The position numbers and the translations under genes were made by a program. Positions 18,402 to 29,105 of a stretch of 64,000 nucleotides of DNA are shown one piece after another; positions within the stretch are counted from its first letter, which is position 1, and each line of letters begins with the position of its first letter. Source of the DNA: JACVRW01 sp963728155 (GTDB lineage: Bacteria > Actinomycetota > Thermoleophilia > Solirubrobacterales > Thermoleophilaceae); the NCBI GenBank assembly GCA_963728155.1, contig CAVSJF010000011.1, forward strand, positions 192,936-256,935, written 5' to 3'. The notes below the pieces were generated by a model. That model saw nothing but the letters and a program-made list of their open reading frames with translations. It was not told where the DNA came from and searched no databases.

Positions 18402-19835
18402 ATGATCGCAATCCTGATTGCGCAGGTCTCCAACCTCGAGGACGCCGCCAGCGCCGAGGCGCAGTCGCTAGACAGCGTAATCCTGGGCGAGCAGTTCTAT
18501 TTCTTCACCGTCGTACTGATGTGGCTGATCCACGCCGGCTTCATGTCGTACGAAACCGGCATCGCGCGCAAGAAGAACGCGATGGCCACGGCGATGAAGA
18601 ACATCCTCACGATCGCCGTCGTGACGCCGACGTTCTACTACTTCGGCTGGTGGATCTACAACTGCAACCAGCCGGGTCTGCCGATCGGCCCGAACTCGAG
18701 CGACTTCACGGCCGCCGCCTGCCAGGGCGGCATCCCCTGGTCGGACACCTTCGGCCCGAACCTGACGAACAACATCAACCTCGTCTTCTTCCTGGCCTTC
18801 CTGCTCTTCTCCTGGACGACCGCGTCGATCATGTCCGGCGCGATCATCGAGCGGGCCCGGCTCTCGGCGTACCTCGTCCTCGCCTGCATCCTCGGCTCGG
18901 CCGTCTGGATCCTGGACGCGGCCTGGGGCTGGAGCGCCGGCGGCTGGCTCACGCTCCGGTTCGGGTTCCACGACTCGATCGCATCGGGCGTCGTGCACGG
19001 CGTGGCGGGCGCCTTCACACTCGGGGTGCTCTTCAATCTGGGGCCGCGAATAGGGAAGTACACGCGAGAGGGCCTCACGAGACAGTTCCGACCACACAAC
19101 CTGCACATGACCCTGCTCGGGTTGATGCTGATCTTCACCGGCTTCTACGCCTTCTACGCGGCCTGCCTGGTGATCGCATCCACGTCCTTCCCGGGCTGGG
19201 CCAACATCTATCTGAGCCCGACTACGCTCGGCTCCATCGCGATGATCATCACGATGGGCTTCGCGGGCGGCTTCACCGGGGGCTACTTCGCGTCGAGGGG
19301 TGACCCGTTCTGGACGGTCTCGGGCGGCCTCGCGGGCGTTATCAGCGTTTCCGCGGGCGCCGACGTCTACGCGCCGACGCTCGGCTACCTGATCGCCATG
19401 GCGAGCGCGGCGATCGCCGTCTACATGGGCACCTGGATCGAACAGAAGATGCGCGTAGACGACGCCGTCGGCGCCGTCGCGGTGCACGGGGGGATGGGCT
19501 TCCTTGGCCTGTTATGGGTCGGCATCTTCGCCGCCGGCTACCCGACCGGAGTGAACAACGTGGACAGCTCGATCGGCGGACAGCTGATCGGCATGGCCAC
19601 GTTCCTGCCACTCGGATTCCTGTCGGGCTGGGTGTCCTCCTGGCTCTTGAAGAAGCTCAATATCCTGCGCGTGCCGCCGGAGGTCGAGCTCATGGGCCTC
19701 GACGTGGCCGAGTACGAGCCCAACCTGTACCTGCCCGAGGTGGCCGTCGCCGAGGAGGAGCTCGTCGAGCCCGACGGGACGCCGGTGACTGCGGTGACGG
19801 TCCTGACAAGAGCCAAAGACGAGGCGGTGGTCTAG
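18402..19835 (+). CDS. amt: Ammonium transporter
   Basis: A 477-residue Amt/Rh channel with about eleven membrane helices and an extracytoplasmic N-terminus. Both pore histidines are present: VVHGVAGAF near residue 205 and AVHGGMGFLG near 361. Other Amt landmarks are FSWTTASIMSGAIIERAR near 140 and GSIAMIITMGFAGGFTGG near 278. ATG at 18402 has a GGAGGAA site 3 bases upstream; the frame from 18282 is ignored. The cytoplasmic tail of about 55 residues is acidic. No GlnK gene follows. Instead two small membrane proteins do, the first starting with no gap after the stop. Confidence 0.93.
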   Translation: MIAILIAQVSNLEDAASAEAQSLDSVILGEQFYFFTVVLMWLIHAGFMSYETGIARKKNAMATAMKNILTIAVVTPTFYYFGWWIYNCNQPGLPIGPNSSDFTAAACQGGIPWSDTFGPNLTNNINLVFFLAFLLFSWTTASIMSGAIIERARLSAYLVLACILGSAVWILDAAWGWSAGGWLTLRFGFHDSIASGVVHGVAGAFTLGVLFNLGPRIGKYTREGLTRQFRPHNLHMTLLGLMLIFTGFYAFYAACLVIASTSFPGWANIYLSPTTLGSIAMIITMGFAGGFTGGYFASRGDPFWTVSGGLAGVISVSAGADVYAPTLGYLIAMASAAIAVYMGTWIEQKMRVDDAVGAVAVHGGMGFLGLLWVGIFAAGYPTGVNNVDSSIGGQLIGMATFLPLGFLSGWVSSWLLKKLNILRVPPEVELMGLDVAEYEPNLYLPEVAVAEEELVEPDGTPVTAVTVLTRAKDEAVV

Positions 19836-20180
19836 ATGCCGGGCATCATCAACAGCGCTCCGGACTGCGTCACGCACGGCGCGGGCTCAGAGGCGGCACG
19901 CGTCGAGGACAGCGCCGACTTCATCCTTCAGAACAACTACCAGGACTGCGCCGGCTTCGGAACGTTCATGCCCGGATCTACGTACGGCGACGAGGGTTCC
20001 GGGGCCGACGCGATCTACTACATCGTCACCTGGCTCGGGATCGTGGTCATGGTCGCGGTGCTCGTGGCCTGGGTCCTGTACGAGAACCGGCGGTTGATAC
20101 AGGCGGCGATGGGATTCAGCCAGGGTGAGCCCCGAGCGGGCGGCCCGCCACAGCCCGGAGGAGTGGGAGACAGCCAATGA
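19836..20180 (+). CDS. Single-span membrane protein downstream of amt
   Basis: 114 residues. The first 55 are polar with two Cys (TAPDC-like region and NNYQDCAGFG) and would lie outside; a helix follows at about 62-82 (IVTWLGIVVMVAVLVAWVLY) and then a proline-rich cytoplasmic tail. It starts on the base after the amt stop, so it is certainly in the same transcript. No family is recognised; an Amt accessory role is inferred from position only. Confidence 0.65.
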   Translation: MPGIINSAPDCVTHGAGSEAARVEDSADFILQNNYQDCAGFGTFMPGSTYGDEGSGADAIYYIVTWLGIVVMVAVLVAWVLYENRRLIQAAMGFSQGEPRAGGPPQPGGVGDSQ

Positions 20181-20344
20181 GCAACAACGGATCCAGCAAA
20201 CGGCAGATCGAGTTCCCGCCCCTCCAGACGCACGTCAAGGGCTTCGAGGTCGCCATGCTCGCGCTCTCGATCATCTGTGCCATCGTGGTCCTGGTGATCG
20301 TGCTGTTCACGAATATCGGCACCGAGTTCCGTCCCACCCTCTGA
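20177..20344 (+). CDS. 55-residue membrane protein of the amt operon
   Basis: A short gene whose ATG overlaps the previous stop (ATGA). The product begins MSNNGSSKRQIEFPP and contains one membrane helix (about residues 25-46, VAMLALSIICAIVVLVIVLF), ending GTEFRPTL. Tight coupling and codon use like the neighbours support it as real. Function unknown. Confidence 0.65.
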   Translation: MSNNGSSKRQIEFPPLQTHVKGFEVAMLALSIICAIVVLVIVLFTNIGTEFRPTL

Positions 20345-20359
20345 GCCAACAACCAGCGC

Positions 20360-20746
20360 GTGACACCGGCCGCTGACGCCGGGGTCGGCCGCTGGGGCAC
20401 CCCGCTCACGGCGGGCGGGCCCACCTGGCTGCGCGTCGGCGTGATCGTGGCGGTGCTCGTTGTGGCCTTCGTGGCCGCCCAGACGTGCCAGAAGTCGTCG
20501 ATTCGGCTCGACAAGAATCAGGCCATCGCCAAGGCCGAGGAGCAGGTGGATTTCACGCCGAAGCGCACGCAGATCCGGCTCCTGCGGCAGGGAATCACCT
20601 CGAAGCCGTACTGGGTCGTGTCGCTGTCCCGTCCGGGGCGGCGCGAAGACACGTTCAGTGAGCTCGCCGTGATTCGCGTCAACGCCAACACGGGAAAGGT
20701 CGAGACCATCCGCCAACAGGGCCTCGCGCGGCCGAGTAGCGAGTGA
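20360..20746 (+). CDS. Membrane-anchored protein with PepSY-like segment
   Basis: 128 residues from GTG at 20360. A helix at about 24-41 (LRVGVIVAVLVVAFVAAQ) anchors an external domain with KNQAIAKAEEQVDF, TSKPYWVVSLSRPG and VIRVNANTGKVETI, the helix-strand-strand order of PepSY-type domains. The assignment is tentative. Its stop overlaps the GTG of the next lipoprotein-like gene. It may belong to the amt transcript, 15 bases after the 55-residue gene. Confidence 0.55.
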   Translation: MTPAADAGVGRWGTPLTAGGPTWLRVGVIVAVLVVAFVAAQTCQKSSIRLDKNQAIAKAEEQVDFTPKRTQIRLLRQGITSKPYWVVSLSRPGRREDTFSELAVIRVNANTGKVETIRQQGLARPSSE

Positions 20747-21625
20747 GCTGGCGTTCCGCGCTTCTCGCCTTCGGCATCCTGGTTGGCCGGCTGCGGTGAT
20801 GGCGGCGGGAACGAGGAGCTCGTGTCCCGCCTGCCCGGCGACGCCCGGGCACTCAGCGTGATCGATCTGGCCGCGGTCAAAGAGCGCCTCGGGCTGCCCG
20901 AGGACGCCGATCCGACCCGACCGCCGGGCGACAGCGGCTCCGAGGCGCAAACTTGCCTGTTCGCCTACGCCGGCAACACGTTTCCCTACCTCGCCCGGTT
21001 CGACCGCACGTTCATGGAGGCCATCGACGAGAGCCGGGTCACTCAGGCGGCGACCACGCCGGTCTCGGGACCCGACACCGTGATGGTGCTGGCCACAGAC
21101 CAGTCCTTCGACGACGAGATCGCCAAGCGTCTCGAGCGGGCGGGCTACCGGCCCGGCGACGACGGCCTCCTGGTGAACGACGATGCCGGCGGTCCGGGCG
21201 GCTTTGCCGCCGTCGGTGGCGCAGACGGCGTGGTGGTGCTGGCGGGCGAGGCTCGCGCCGCACAGCGCGCGCTCGAGGGCGAGCAGCCTGAGGGGGCGAC
21301 CCGTGAGCTGCTGAGCGAAATCGACGCTCCGGTCCGGGACGCCACCACATTGAGCGGCGGCCAGAGCTGTGTCCGAGGTGTGGCACTCGGCGATCGCATC
21401 GATCCCCCTGAGATCGAGATGGCCGTGAGGGTGCGCGGTGAGGCCGACGCCGAGCGCGTCGAGAACCCCGCCACGGATGCCGGCGACGCCTTCCGCGCCG
21501 GAGAGGCGGAAGCCGAGGGCGACCTCGGCCGCCTGCCGCTCACCTATTCTCCCCGGCCCGGGGTGTCCCCCATCCAGGCCCTGGTAGCCCGGCTCGCGGC
21601 CCCCTACCGCTGCCCGGGGAACTGA
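20743..21625 (+). CDS. Predicted lipoprotein of unknown function, frame broken in the signal peptide
   Basis: GTG at 20743 overlaps the previous stop. The signal peptide SWRSALLAFGILV runs into a frame break at about 20783 (one extra T). The corrected frame continues AGCGDGGG, a clear lipobox whose Cys would be lipidated. The remaining roughly 270 residues form an alternating hydrophobic/charged soluble domain, with LPGDARALSVIDLAAVKERL at its start and a short C-terminal segment with CPGN. No family recognised. Confidence 0.6.
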
Positions 21626-21671
21626 GCCCACGCCGATCTCACGCCACCCGCCCTCCGTGCGTTCTTCTTCC

Positions 21672-22142
21672 ATGAGATTCAGCACCCACCACTCGCCCGT
21701 CGGCCCCCTTCTGCTCGCGGGTGACGAACAGGCCCTCACACGGCTCGCGTTCGCCGGCGATGGCAAGGTCCCGGGCGGATGGCAGCTCGACGACCGGCGC
21801 TTCGCCGCCGAGCACCGGCAGCTCGACGAGTACTTCGCGGGCACTCGCGACGGCTTCGACTTCCCGCTGCGCCTGGAGGGACCGCCCTTCGATCGAGCCG
21901 TCTGGACCGTCCTACAGGAGATCCCGTACGGAACCACCGCCAGCTACGGCGAGATAGCGGCGCGAATCGGCAAGCCGGGACACGCTCGAGCGGTGGGCGC
22001 GGCGAACGGGCGGAACCCGATCGCCATCGTCGTCCCCTGTCACCGAGTGATCGGCGCGGACGGCGCGCTCACCGGTTATGGAGGCGGGCTGGATCGCAAG
22101 CGCGACCTGTTGGCCCTGGAGGGCGCGATTCTGAGCGTTTGA
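21672..22142 (+). CDS. ogt: Methylated-DNA-[protein]-cysteine S-methyltransferase
   Basis: 156 residues. It repairs O6-alkylguanine by suicidal transfer to Cys in IAIVVPCHRVIGADGALTGY (near residue 123). The helix-turn-helix region IPYGTTASYGEIAARIGKPG and the N-terminal RNase H-like domain (FSTHHSPVGPLLLAGDEQAL) are present. I use ATG at 21672; an in-frame GTG at 21657 would add five residues. It is followed by a strong hairpin terminator. Confidence 0.92.
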   Translation: MRFSTHHSPVGPLLLAGDEQALTRLAFAGDGKVPGGWQLDDRRFAAEHRQLDEYFAGTRDGFDFPLRLEGPPFDRAVWTVLQEIPYGTTASYGEIAARIGKPGHARAVGAANGRNPIAIVVPCHRVIGADGALTGYGGGLDRKRDLLALEGAILSV

Positions 22143-22151
22143 GCGCTACGA

Positions 22152-22179
22152 AAGAGGCCCCGCGTCGGCGGGGCCTCTT
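22152..22179. terminator. Hairpin terminator between ogt and clpC
   Basis: A perfect 12-bp stem (AAGAGGCCCCGC with GCGGGGCCTCTT) closed by a GTCG loop lies between two convergent genes, 9 bases after ogt and 5 bases after clpC. Stem symmetry allows it to serve both strands. T-runs are short. Confidence 0.8.
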
Positions 22180-22184
22180 CGAAG

Positions 22185-24845
<2,661 letters not shown>

Positions 24846-25049
24846 TGCAAATGCCTATCTGTCGGGGAACGCGGGGCGGGGGATCCCGTCTTCTTCCCTT
24901 AGATCGGCATCTAAGCCGATCGGCTGAGAGGCGACACGGGTTCCGCCGGCCCGTGTATCGAGTCTAACATCGGCCTCCGCAGCACTTTGCGCCTGTAACA
25001 AGCTCTAAATCCCGCTGCCAGGGAGGTTTTTGAGTAGCCTCGGCCGCCC
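24846..25049. other. Divergent intergenic region upstream of clpC
   Basis: This 204-base spacer holds the promoters of clpC (minus) and a small lipoprotein (plus). It contains a perfect 12-bp palindrome AGCCGATCGGCT (24914-24925), which overlaps a 7-bp inverted repeat GATCGGC/GCCGATC (24902-24921). A second inverted repeat ACACGGG/CCCGTGT (24934-24956) follows. I see no HrcA or CtsR consensus. These repeats are candidate operators. Confidence 0.4.
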
Positions 25050-25503
25050 ATGAACCGAAGGCGCAAGGCAGCTATCGCGGGGATCTGCTTTCTGCTCGTC
25101 GCTGCCCGCCGCCGGGTGCGCGACCGACAACGACGACGAGTTCCGCGAGGACTACAACGCGGCCGTCAAGCGGCTCAGCAAGATCAACACCGACATCGGC
25201 TCCGCCACCGCGGGCAACCAGTCGAACGCCGAGATCGCCGCGGATTTCAACCGGATTGCCGATACGGCCGAGCGGACGCGCTCCGATCTGGCCGCCCTCG
25301 AGCCGCCCGAGGACGCCTCCGACGAGTTCGACGAGCTGCTCAGCGCCCTGCAGAGGGGCATCGACGACCTGAGATCGGTGGCGACCGCGGCCGACTCCGA
25401 CGATCCGCAGCAGGCCAACCGCGCGGTGCGGGACCTGGCCCGCACCGGGCGAGAGATCACGGCGGCCGAGGAGGCCCTGAAGAAGGCCGTTGACGGCGGC
25501 TAG
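25050..25503 (+). CDS. Small predicted lipoprotein, frame broken in the signal peptide
   Basis: MNRRRKAAIAGICFLLV begins the signal peptide. Near 25105 the frame must shift to continue LPAAGCATDNDDEF, a lipobox with its Cys. The mature part of about 125 residues is mostly helical and charged (YNAAVKRLSKINTDIG, FNRIADTAERTRSDLAALEP), like small cell-surface coiled proteins. It ends EEALKKAVDGG with TAG overlapping the convergent lysS stop by 3 bases. Function unknown. Confidence 0.6.
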
Positions 25504-26903
25504 GCCGGCCCAGAGCCCTGGTCGCGCATCGCCGGGAAGAGCACCACCTCGCGGATCGAGTGGCGGCCGCTGAGGATCATCACCAGGCGGTCGATGCCGA
25601 TCCCGATGCCGCCCGTCGGCGGCATGCCGTGCTCCAGGGCGTTGATGTAGTCCTCGTCGTAGGGCTGGGTCTCGGCGTCGCCCGCGGCTTCGTCGCGTGC
25701 CTGCTGCTCGAAGCGGGCGCGCTGCTCGTCGGGGTCGTTGAGCTCGGTGAAGGCGTTGGCGAACTCCATGCCGTCGGCGAAGCACTCGAAGCGCTCGACC
25801 AGCCCGGCCTCCGAGCGATGGTCCTTGGCGAAGGGTGAGAGCTCCTTGGGGTAGTCGAGGACGAAGGTCGGCTGCTGGAGCTCGGGTTCCACGTGCTTGG
25901 AGAGCAGGTCGTCGACCCGCTTGGCCCAGGTGCCCTCGCCGGGCAGCTCGTCGCCGGTCGCGATGTCGACTCCCGTCCCGTCGCGGATCGCCTCCCGCAG
26001 GGTCAGTCGCTTCCACGGAGGTGAGAAGTCGATCGGGCCCTCGTACCCGACGTCGTTCGCCACGTAGGCCACCAGCTCCTCGAGCCGAGCGGCGATGTCC
26101 TCATAGTCCGCGTAGGCCTCGTACCACTCGAGCATCGTGAACTCCGGGTTGTGCTTGTGCGAGATCCCCTCGTTGCGGAAGTCCTTGCCGATCTCGTAGA
26201 CCCGCTCCAGGCCCCCGACGATCAGCCGCTTGAGGTAGAGCTCGTCGGCGATACGCAGGAAGAAGTCGCGGTCGAGCGCGTTGTGGTGGGTCACGAAGGG
26301 ACGGGCGAGCGCACCGCCGTACAGGGGCTGCAGCACGGGCGTCTCCACCTCGAGGAAGCCCCGGTCGTCGAGCCAGCGCCGCACCGCCCGGACCACCTTC
26401 GAGCGCAGGATGAACAGCTCGCGGGTCTCCTCGTTGGCCAGCAGGTCGATCTCGCGGTGGCGATACCGGGTCTCGACGTCCTCCAGCCCGTGAAACTTGT
26501 CCGGCGGGGCGCGCAGCGACTTGGCCAGCAGGGTCCACCCGGTGGCCCGCAGGCTGAGCTCGCCGCGTCGGGACTTGAAGGCGGTGCCGTCCACCCCGAT
26601 CAGGTCACCCAGGTCGAGCGCCGTCAGGGTGTCGAATGACTCCTCGCCCAGCACGTCGCGCTTCGCCTGCACCTGCAGCTTGCCCGAGCGGTCGACCACA
26701 TCGAGGAAGGCCGAGCCTCCGTGGCCCCGGCGACCGGTGAGCCGGCCGGCGATCCGGTAGGCGCTGTCGGTCTCCTCGCCCGCCTCGAGTCCGTCGTGGG
26801 CCGAGTGAACTTCCTCGACCGCGACCACGCCGTCGAATTCGTGCGGGAAGGGGTCAATGCCCTGCTCACGCAGGCGCTCGAGCTTGGCCCGGCGGTCGTC
26901 CAC
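25500..26903 (-). CDS. lysS: Lysine-tRNA ligase, class II
   Basis: 467 residues. An OB-fold anticodon-binding domain (about 45-140, IAGRLTGRRGHGGSAFLDV) precedes the class II core. Motif 1 region is FLEVETPVLQPLYGGALARP, motif 2 FRNEGISHKHNPEFTMLEWY near 253, motif 3 GGIGIGIDRLVMILSGR near 435. GTG at 26903 has no ribosome site; TAGCGT lies 7 bases upstream, and greA ends 25 bases upstream on the same strand, so greA-lysS may be one unit. Confidence 0.96.
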   Translation of the reverse strand: MDDRRAKLERLREQGIDPFPHEFDGVVAVEEVHSAHDGLEAGEETDSAYRIAGRLTGRRGHGGSAFLDVVDRSGKLQVQAKRDVLGEESFDTLTALDLGDLIGVDGTAFKSRRGELSLRATGWTLLAKSLRAPPDKFHGLEDVETRYRHREIDLLANEETRELFILRSKVVRAVRRWLDDRGFLEVETPVLQPLYGGALARPFVTHHNALDRDFFLRIADELYLKRLIVGGLERVYEIGKDFRNEGISHKHNPEFTMLEWYEAYADYEDIAARLEELVAYVANDVGYEGPIDFSPPWKRLTLREAIRDGTGVDIATGDELPGEGTWAKRVDDLLSKHVEPELQQPTFVLDYPKELSPFAKDHRSEAGLVERFECFADGMEFANAFTELNDPDEQRARFEQQARDEAAGDAETQPYDEDYINALEHGMPPTGGIGIGIDRLVMILSGRHSIREVVLFPAMRDQGSGPA

Positions 26904-26928
26904 TGTCAGGACGCTACTAGCGCGTGCG

Positions 26929-27405
26929 CTAGCGCTCGATCTTGGTGATCTTCAGCTTGCGCGCGGGGCCGCGCGGGACCGGCACGGTCACCGTTTCGCC
27001 GCGCTTGTGCCCCAGGAGGGCGCGTCCGACGGGCGACTCGTTGGAGAGGCGCTGCTCGGAGGGGTTGGCCTCCGCGGAGCCGACGATCTTGAACTTGGTC
27101 GACTTGTCCGTCTTCTGGTCCTTCATGTGCACGGTGGCGCCGATGCTCACGACGTCGGTGTCCACGTCCTTCTCGTTGATCACCCGCGCGTTGGCGAGCT
27201 TCTCCTCGAGGTCCGAGATCTGCTTCTCGAGCATGGCCTGCTCGTTCTTCGCGTCGTCGTACTCCGAGTTCTCGGAGATGTCCCCGAACTCCCGAGCCTC
27301 CTTGATGCGCTCGGCCACCTCGCGCCGGCGCTCGCCGCGCAGGTAAACGATGCGGGTCTTCAGCTCTTCGAGGCCTTCGGGGGTGAGGACGGTTTCACGT
27401 GCCAT
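26929..27405 (-). CDS. greA: Transcription elongation factor GreA
   Basis: 158 residues, the standard length. The N-terminal coiled coil carries FGDISENSEYDDAKNEQAML, with the acidic tip residues that stimulate transcript cleavage by RNA polymerase. The C-terminal FKBP-like domain includes VSIGATVHMKDQ and SPVGRALLGHKRGETVTV. ATG at 27405 has GGAGGG upstream; longer frames lack similarity. The leader forms a hairpin ending in TTTTT that contains this ribosome site. Confidence 0.97.
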   Translation of the reverse strand: MARETVLTPEGLEELKTRIVYLRGERRREVAERIKEAREFGDISENSEYDDAKNEQAMLEKQISDLEEKLANARVINEKDVDTDVVSIGATVHMKDQKTDKSTKFKIVGSAEANPSEQRLSNESPVGRALLGHKRGETVTVPVPRGPARKLKITKIER

Positions 27406-27407
27406 AG

Positions 27408-27434
27408 AAAAACCCTCCGTTTCGTCCCGGAGGG
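27408..27434 (-). promoter_or_regulatory. Terminator-like hairpin in the greA leader overlapping its ribosome site
   Basis: On the minus strand CCCTCCG (27434-27428), an 8-base loop and CGGAGGG (27419-27413) are followed directly by TTTTT (27412-27408), three bases before the ATG. The 3' arm contains the ribosome site. This is the shape of an intrinsic terminator and also of a translation-blocking hairpin, so greA may be attenuated. It is seen in the sequence; the regulatory role is inferred. Confidence 0.55.
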
Positions 27435-27441
27435 ACCGAGC

Positions 27442-27469
27442 AGTGTAGCAACGAGCGCCTACGCCGCAA
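27442..27469 (-). promoter_or_regulatory. Promoter of greA
   Basis: TTGCGG (27469-27464), a 16-base spacer and TACACT (27447-27442) on the minus strand. The start site would be near 27435, at the first base of the leader hairpin. Confidence 0.6.
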
Positions 27470-28446
27470 GCGGGTACGCGGGGGCACCGAGGGCGGCCAG
27501 GGCCTCCCGCGCGTGGGCGGTGCTCGGGGCGCTCACCAGCGGCTGGCGAACGCGTTTTGTGAGGCCCATGGTGTCGGCGTACCACGGGTAGAACTTGCGC
27601 AGATAGCGTCCGGCGCGCTCGGTGCCCAGGTGGTCCTCGGCGGCGGCGATCACCCACCGGAGCTCCTCCACGACCTCGCCCCTGGTGGGCTCGCCCTCGT
27701 ACTCACCCAGGAGCCGCCCGAATCGCCAAGGATTGCCCAGCGAGCCGCGGGCGAGCATGACCGCGGCGGCACCGCTGCTGTCATAGGCGCTGAGCACGGC
27801 CTCGTCGCCCGAGAGCCCTCCGGAGAGGATCACCGGGATGTCCAGCGCCTGGGAGAGCTCGTGCGCCAAGCGGGTAGTCGGGGCCACCGGAATGCTGCTG
27901 GGAGGCGGCGCGCGGGTGGAAGGCGATCCCCGCCACCCCGGCTTCGCCCTCGAGGCGCCGCGCCAGCTCGACGCCGGCCCGGTCGCCGGGCATCTTCCCG
28001 GGGCGGAGCTTCACGGTCACCGGCAGGCCGCTGCCCTCGCGCGCCGCGGCCGCGATGGCGATCGCCTTGCCGGGATCGTCGAGCAGCGCGGCCCCCGCTC
28101 CCGTCTTGCACACCTTCTTGACCGGGCATCCCATGTTGAGGTCGATCAGGTCGGCGCCCGAAGCCGCCGCCATGGCGGCCGCCTCGCGCATGATCGCCGG
28201 GTCGTGGCCGAAGAGCTGGATGCTGACCGGGTGCTCGTCGGGGTGGATGCGCAGGAACTCCTTGACCGTGCGCTCGTTGCCGTAGGCCAGGCCGAAGCTG
28301 GAGACCATCTCGGACACCACCAAGCCGGCCCCGAAGCGCTTGGCCTGGAGACGCACGAACCAGTTGCCGATCCCGGCCAGGGGCGCCAGCACGACGCGGT
28401 TGGCGAGCGTGATCCCACCCAGCGTCCACGGATCGGTCAGCTTCAT
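27459..28446 (-). CDS. dusB: tRNA-dihydrouridine synthase, frame broken once
   Basis: About 328 residues across a break near 27890. The FMN barrel starts LANRVVLAPLAGIGNWFVR. The catalytic Cys region is LIDLNMGCPVKKVCKTGAGA near residue 105, followed by VTVKLRPG. After the break come IPVILSGGLSGDEAV and AAVMLARGSLGNPW, the FMN-phosphate site. The C-terminal RNA-binding helices are present but short. The Dus subfamily (B or other) is uncertain. ATG overlaps the stop of the upstream DUF559-like remnant. Confidence 0.88.
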
Positions 28447-29012
28447 GGGGCCAGGGTAGCCGCTGAAAGGCCCAGCATTCGGCGCAGATCGCGCTCTAGA
28501 TCGTCGCGCGAGCGATGCAGCATGCGCGAGGTGATGCGGATCGGGTGCCAGTCGGCGGCCGACAGCCTCAGATCGCGTGCGCGATCTCTGTCGAAGGCAC
28601 GCTGGGCGTCGTGAAATGCGCGGCCGTCGAGCTCCGCAGCAATCCGCTGGTCGAGGAGGCGCTGCAGCTCGGCCTGGTTCATGGCGCTCTCCAGCTGGCG
28701 CGGGCGGAGGATGGTCGCGCAGTCGAAGAGGGTGCGGGGGACGGTGGTCACCCGGATGCCGTCGTGCAGGGTGACCTCGTCGGCCGGCAGGCGGGATTCA
28801 TGGAAAAAGGCGCCCGGACGCGACTGGCGAGCCAACGGGGCGGTCACATGTGCGGGCGCGCTCCGTCCGCTGCGCAGGCCCCAGAGCTCAGCGGCTGACC
28901 GGTGGCTCAGCGCCGCGCGCTGGCGGTCCGCCACGGCGCCGATGGCGTGGTCGAGCCCACTCTCCCTACCGGAGGGAGAATTATTGTCCCTTGGTCGAGA
29001 TGCGTCGAGCAC
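28443..29012 (-). pseudogene. Shortened DUF559/AbiEi-type protein, probably degenerate
   Basis: The 189-residue open frame matches parts of the roughly 280-320-residue proteins common in actinobacteria that combine an AbiEi-like N-terminal part with a Vsr-like DUF559 domain. ALSHRSAAELWGL and VTTVPRTLFDCATIL are typical, but the helix-turn-helix region before them is nearly absent. The frame then jumps from AELQRLLDQR straight to ELDGRAFHDAQRAFDRDRAR, skipping about 60-70 residues including the first half of the nuclease core. The C-terminal LDGRAFH motif remains. A 7-bp hairpin (28961-28979) lies in its 5' end. Its stop overlaps dus as ATGA. Confidence 0.5.
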
Positions 29013-29105
29013 GGGGCGCAGCTTGGCCGCTGCCGCGTGGCGGGTGGGTTACGAGCGTGACAAGTGGGCTCAAGGCGGTGGCGGTGCGGCCCGATCACAA
29101 TATGA

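Noticed and set aside
26911..26936. Palindromic TAGCGCGTGCGCTA between greA and lysS as a terminator
   Set aside because: The loop is only 2 bases and there is no T-run; it overlaps the greA stop and a possible lysS -10 box.
28961..28979. TCTCCCT/AGGGAGA hairpin as a terminator
   Set aside because: It lies in the 5' part of an open frame and is not followed by a proper T-run; kept only as a note on that gene.
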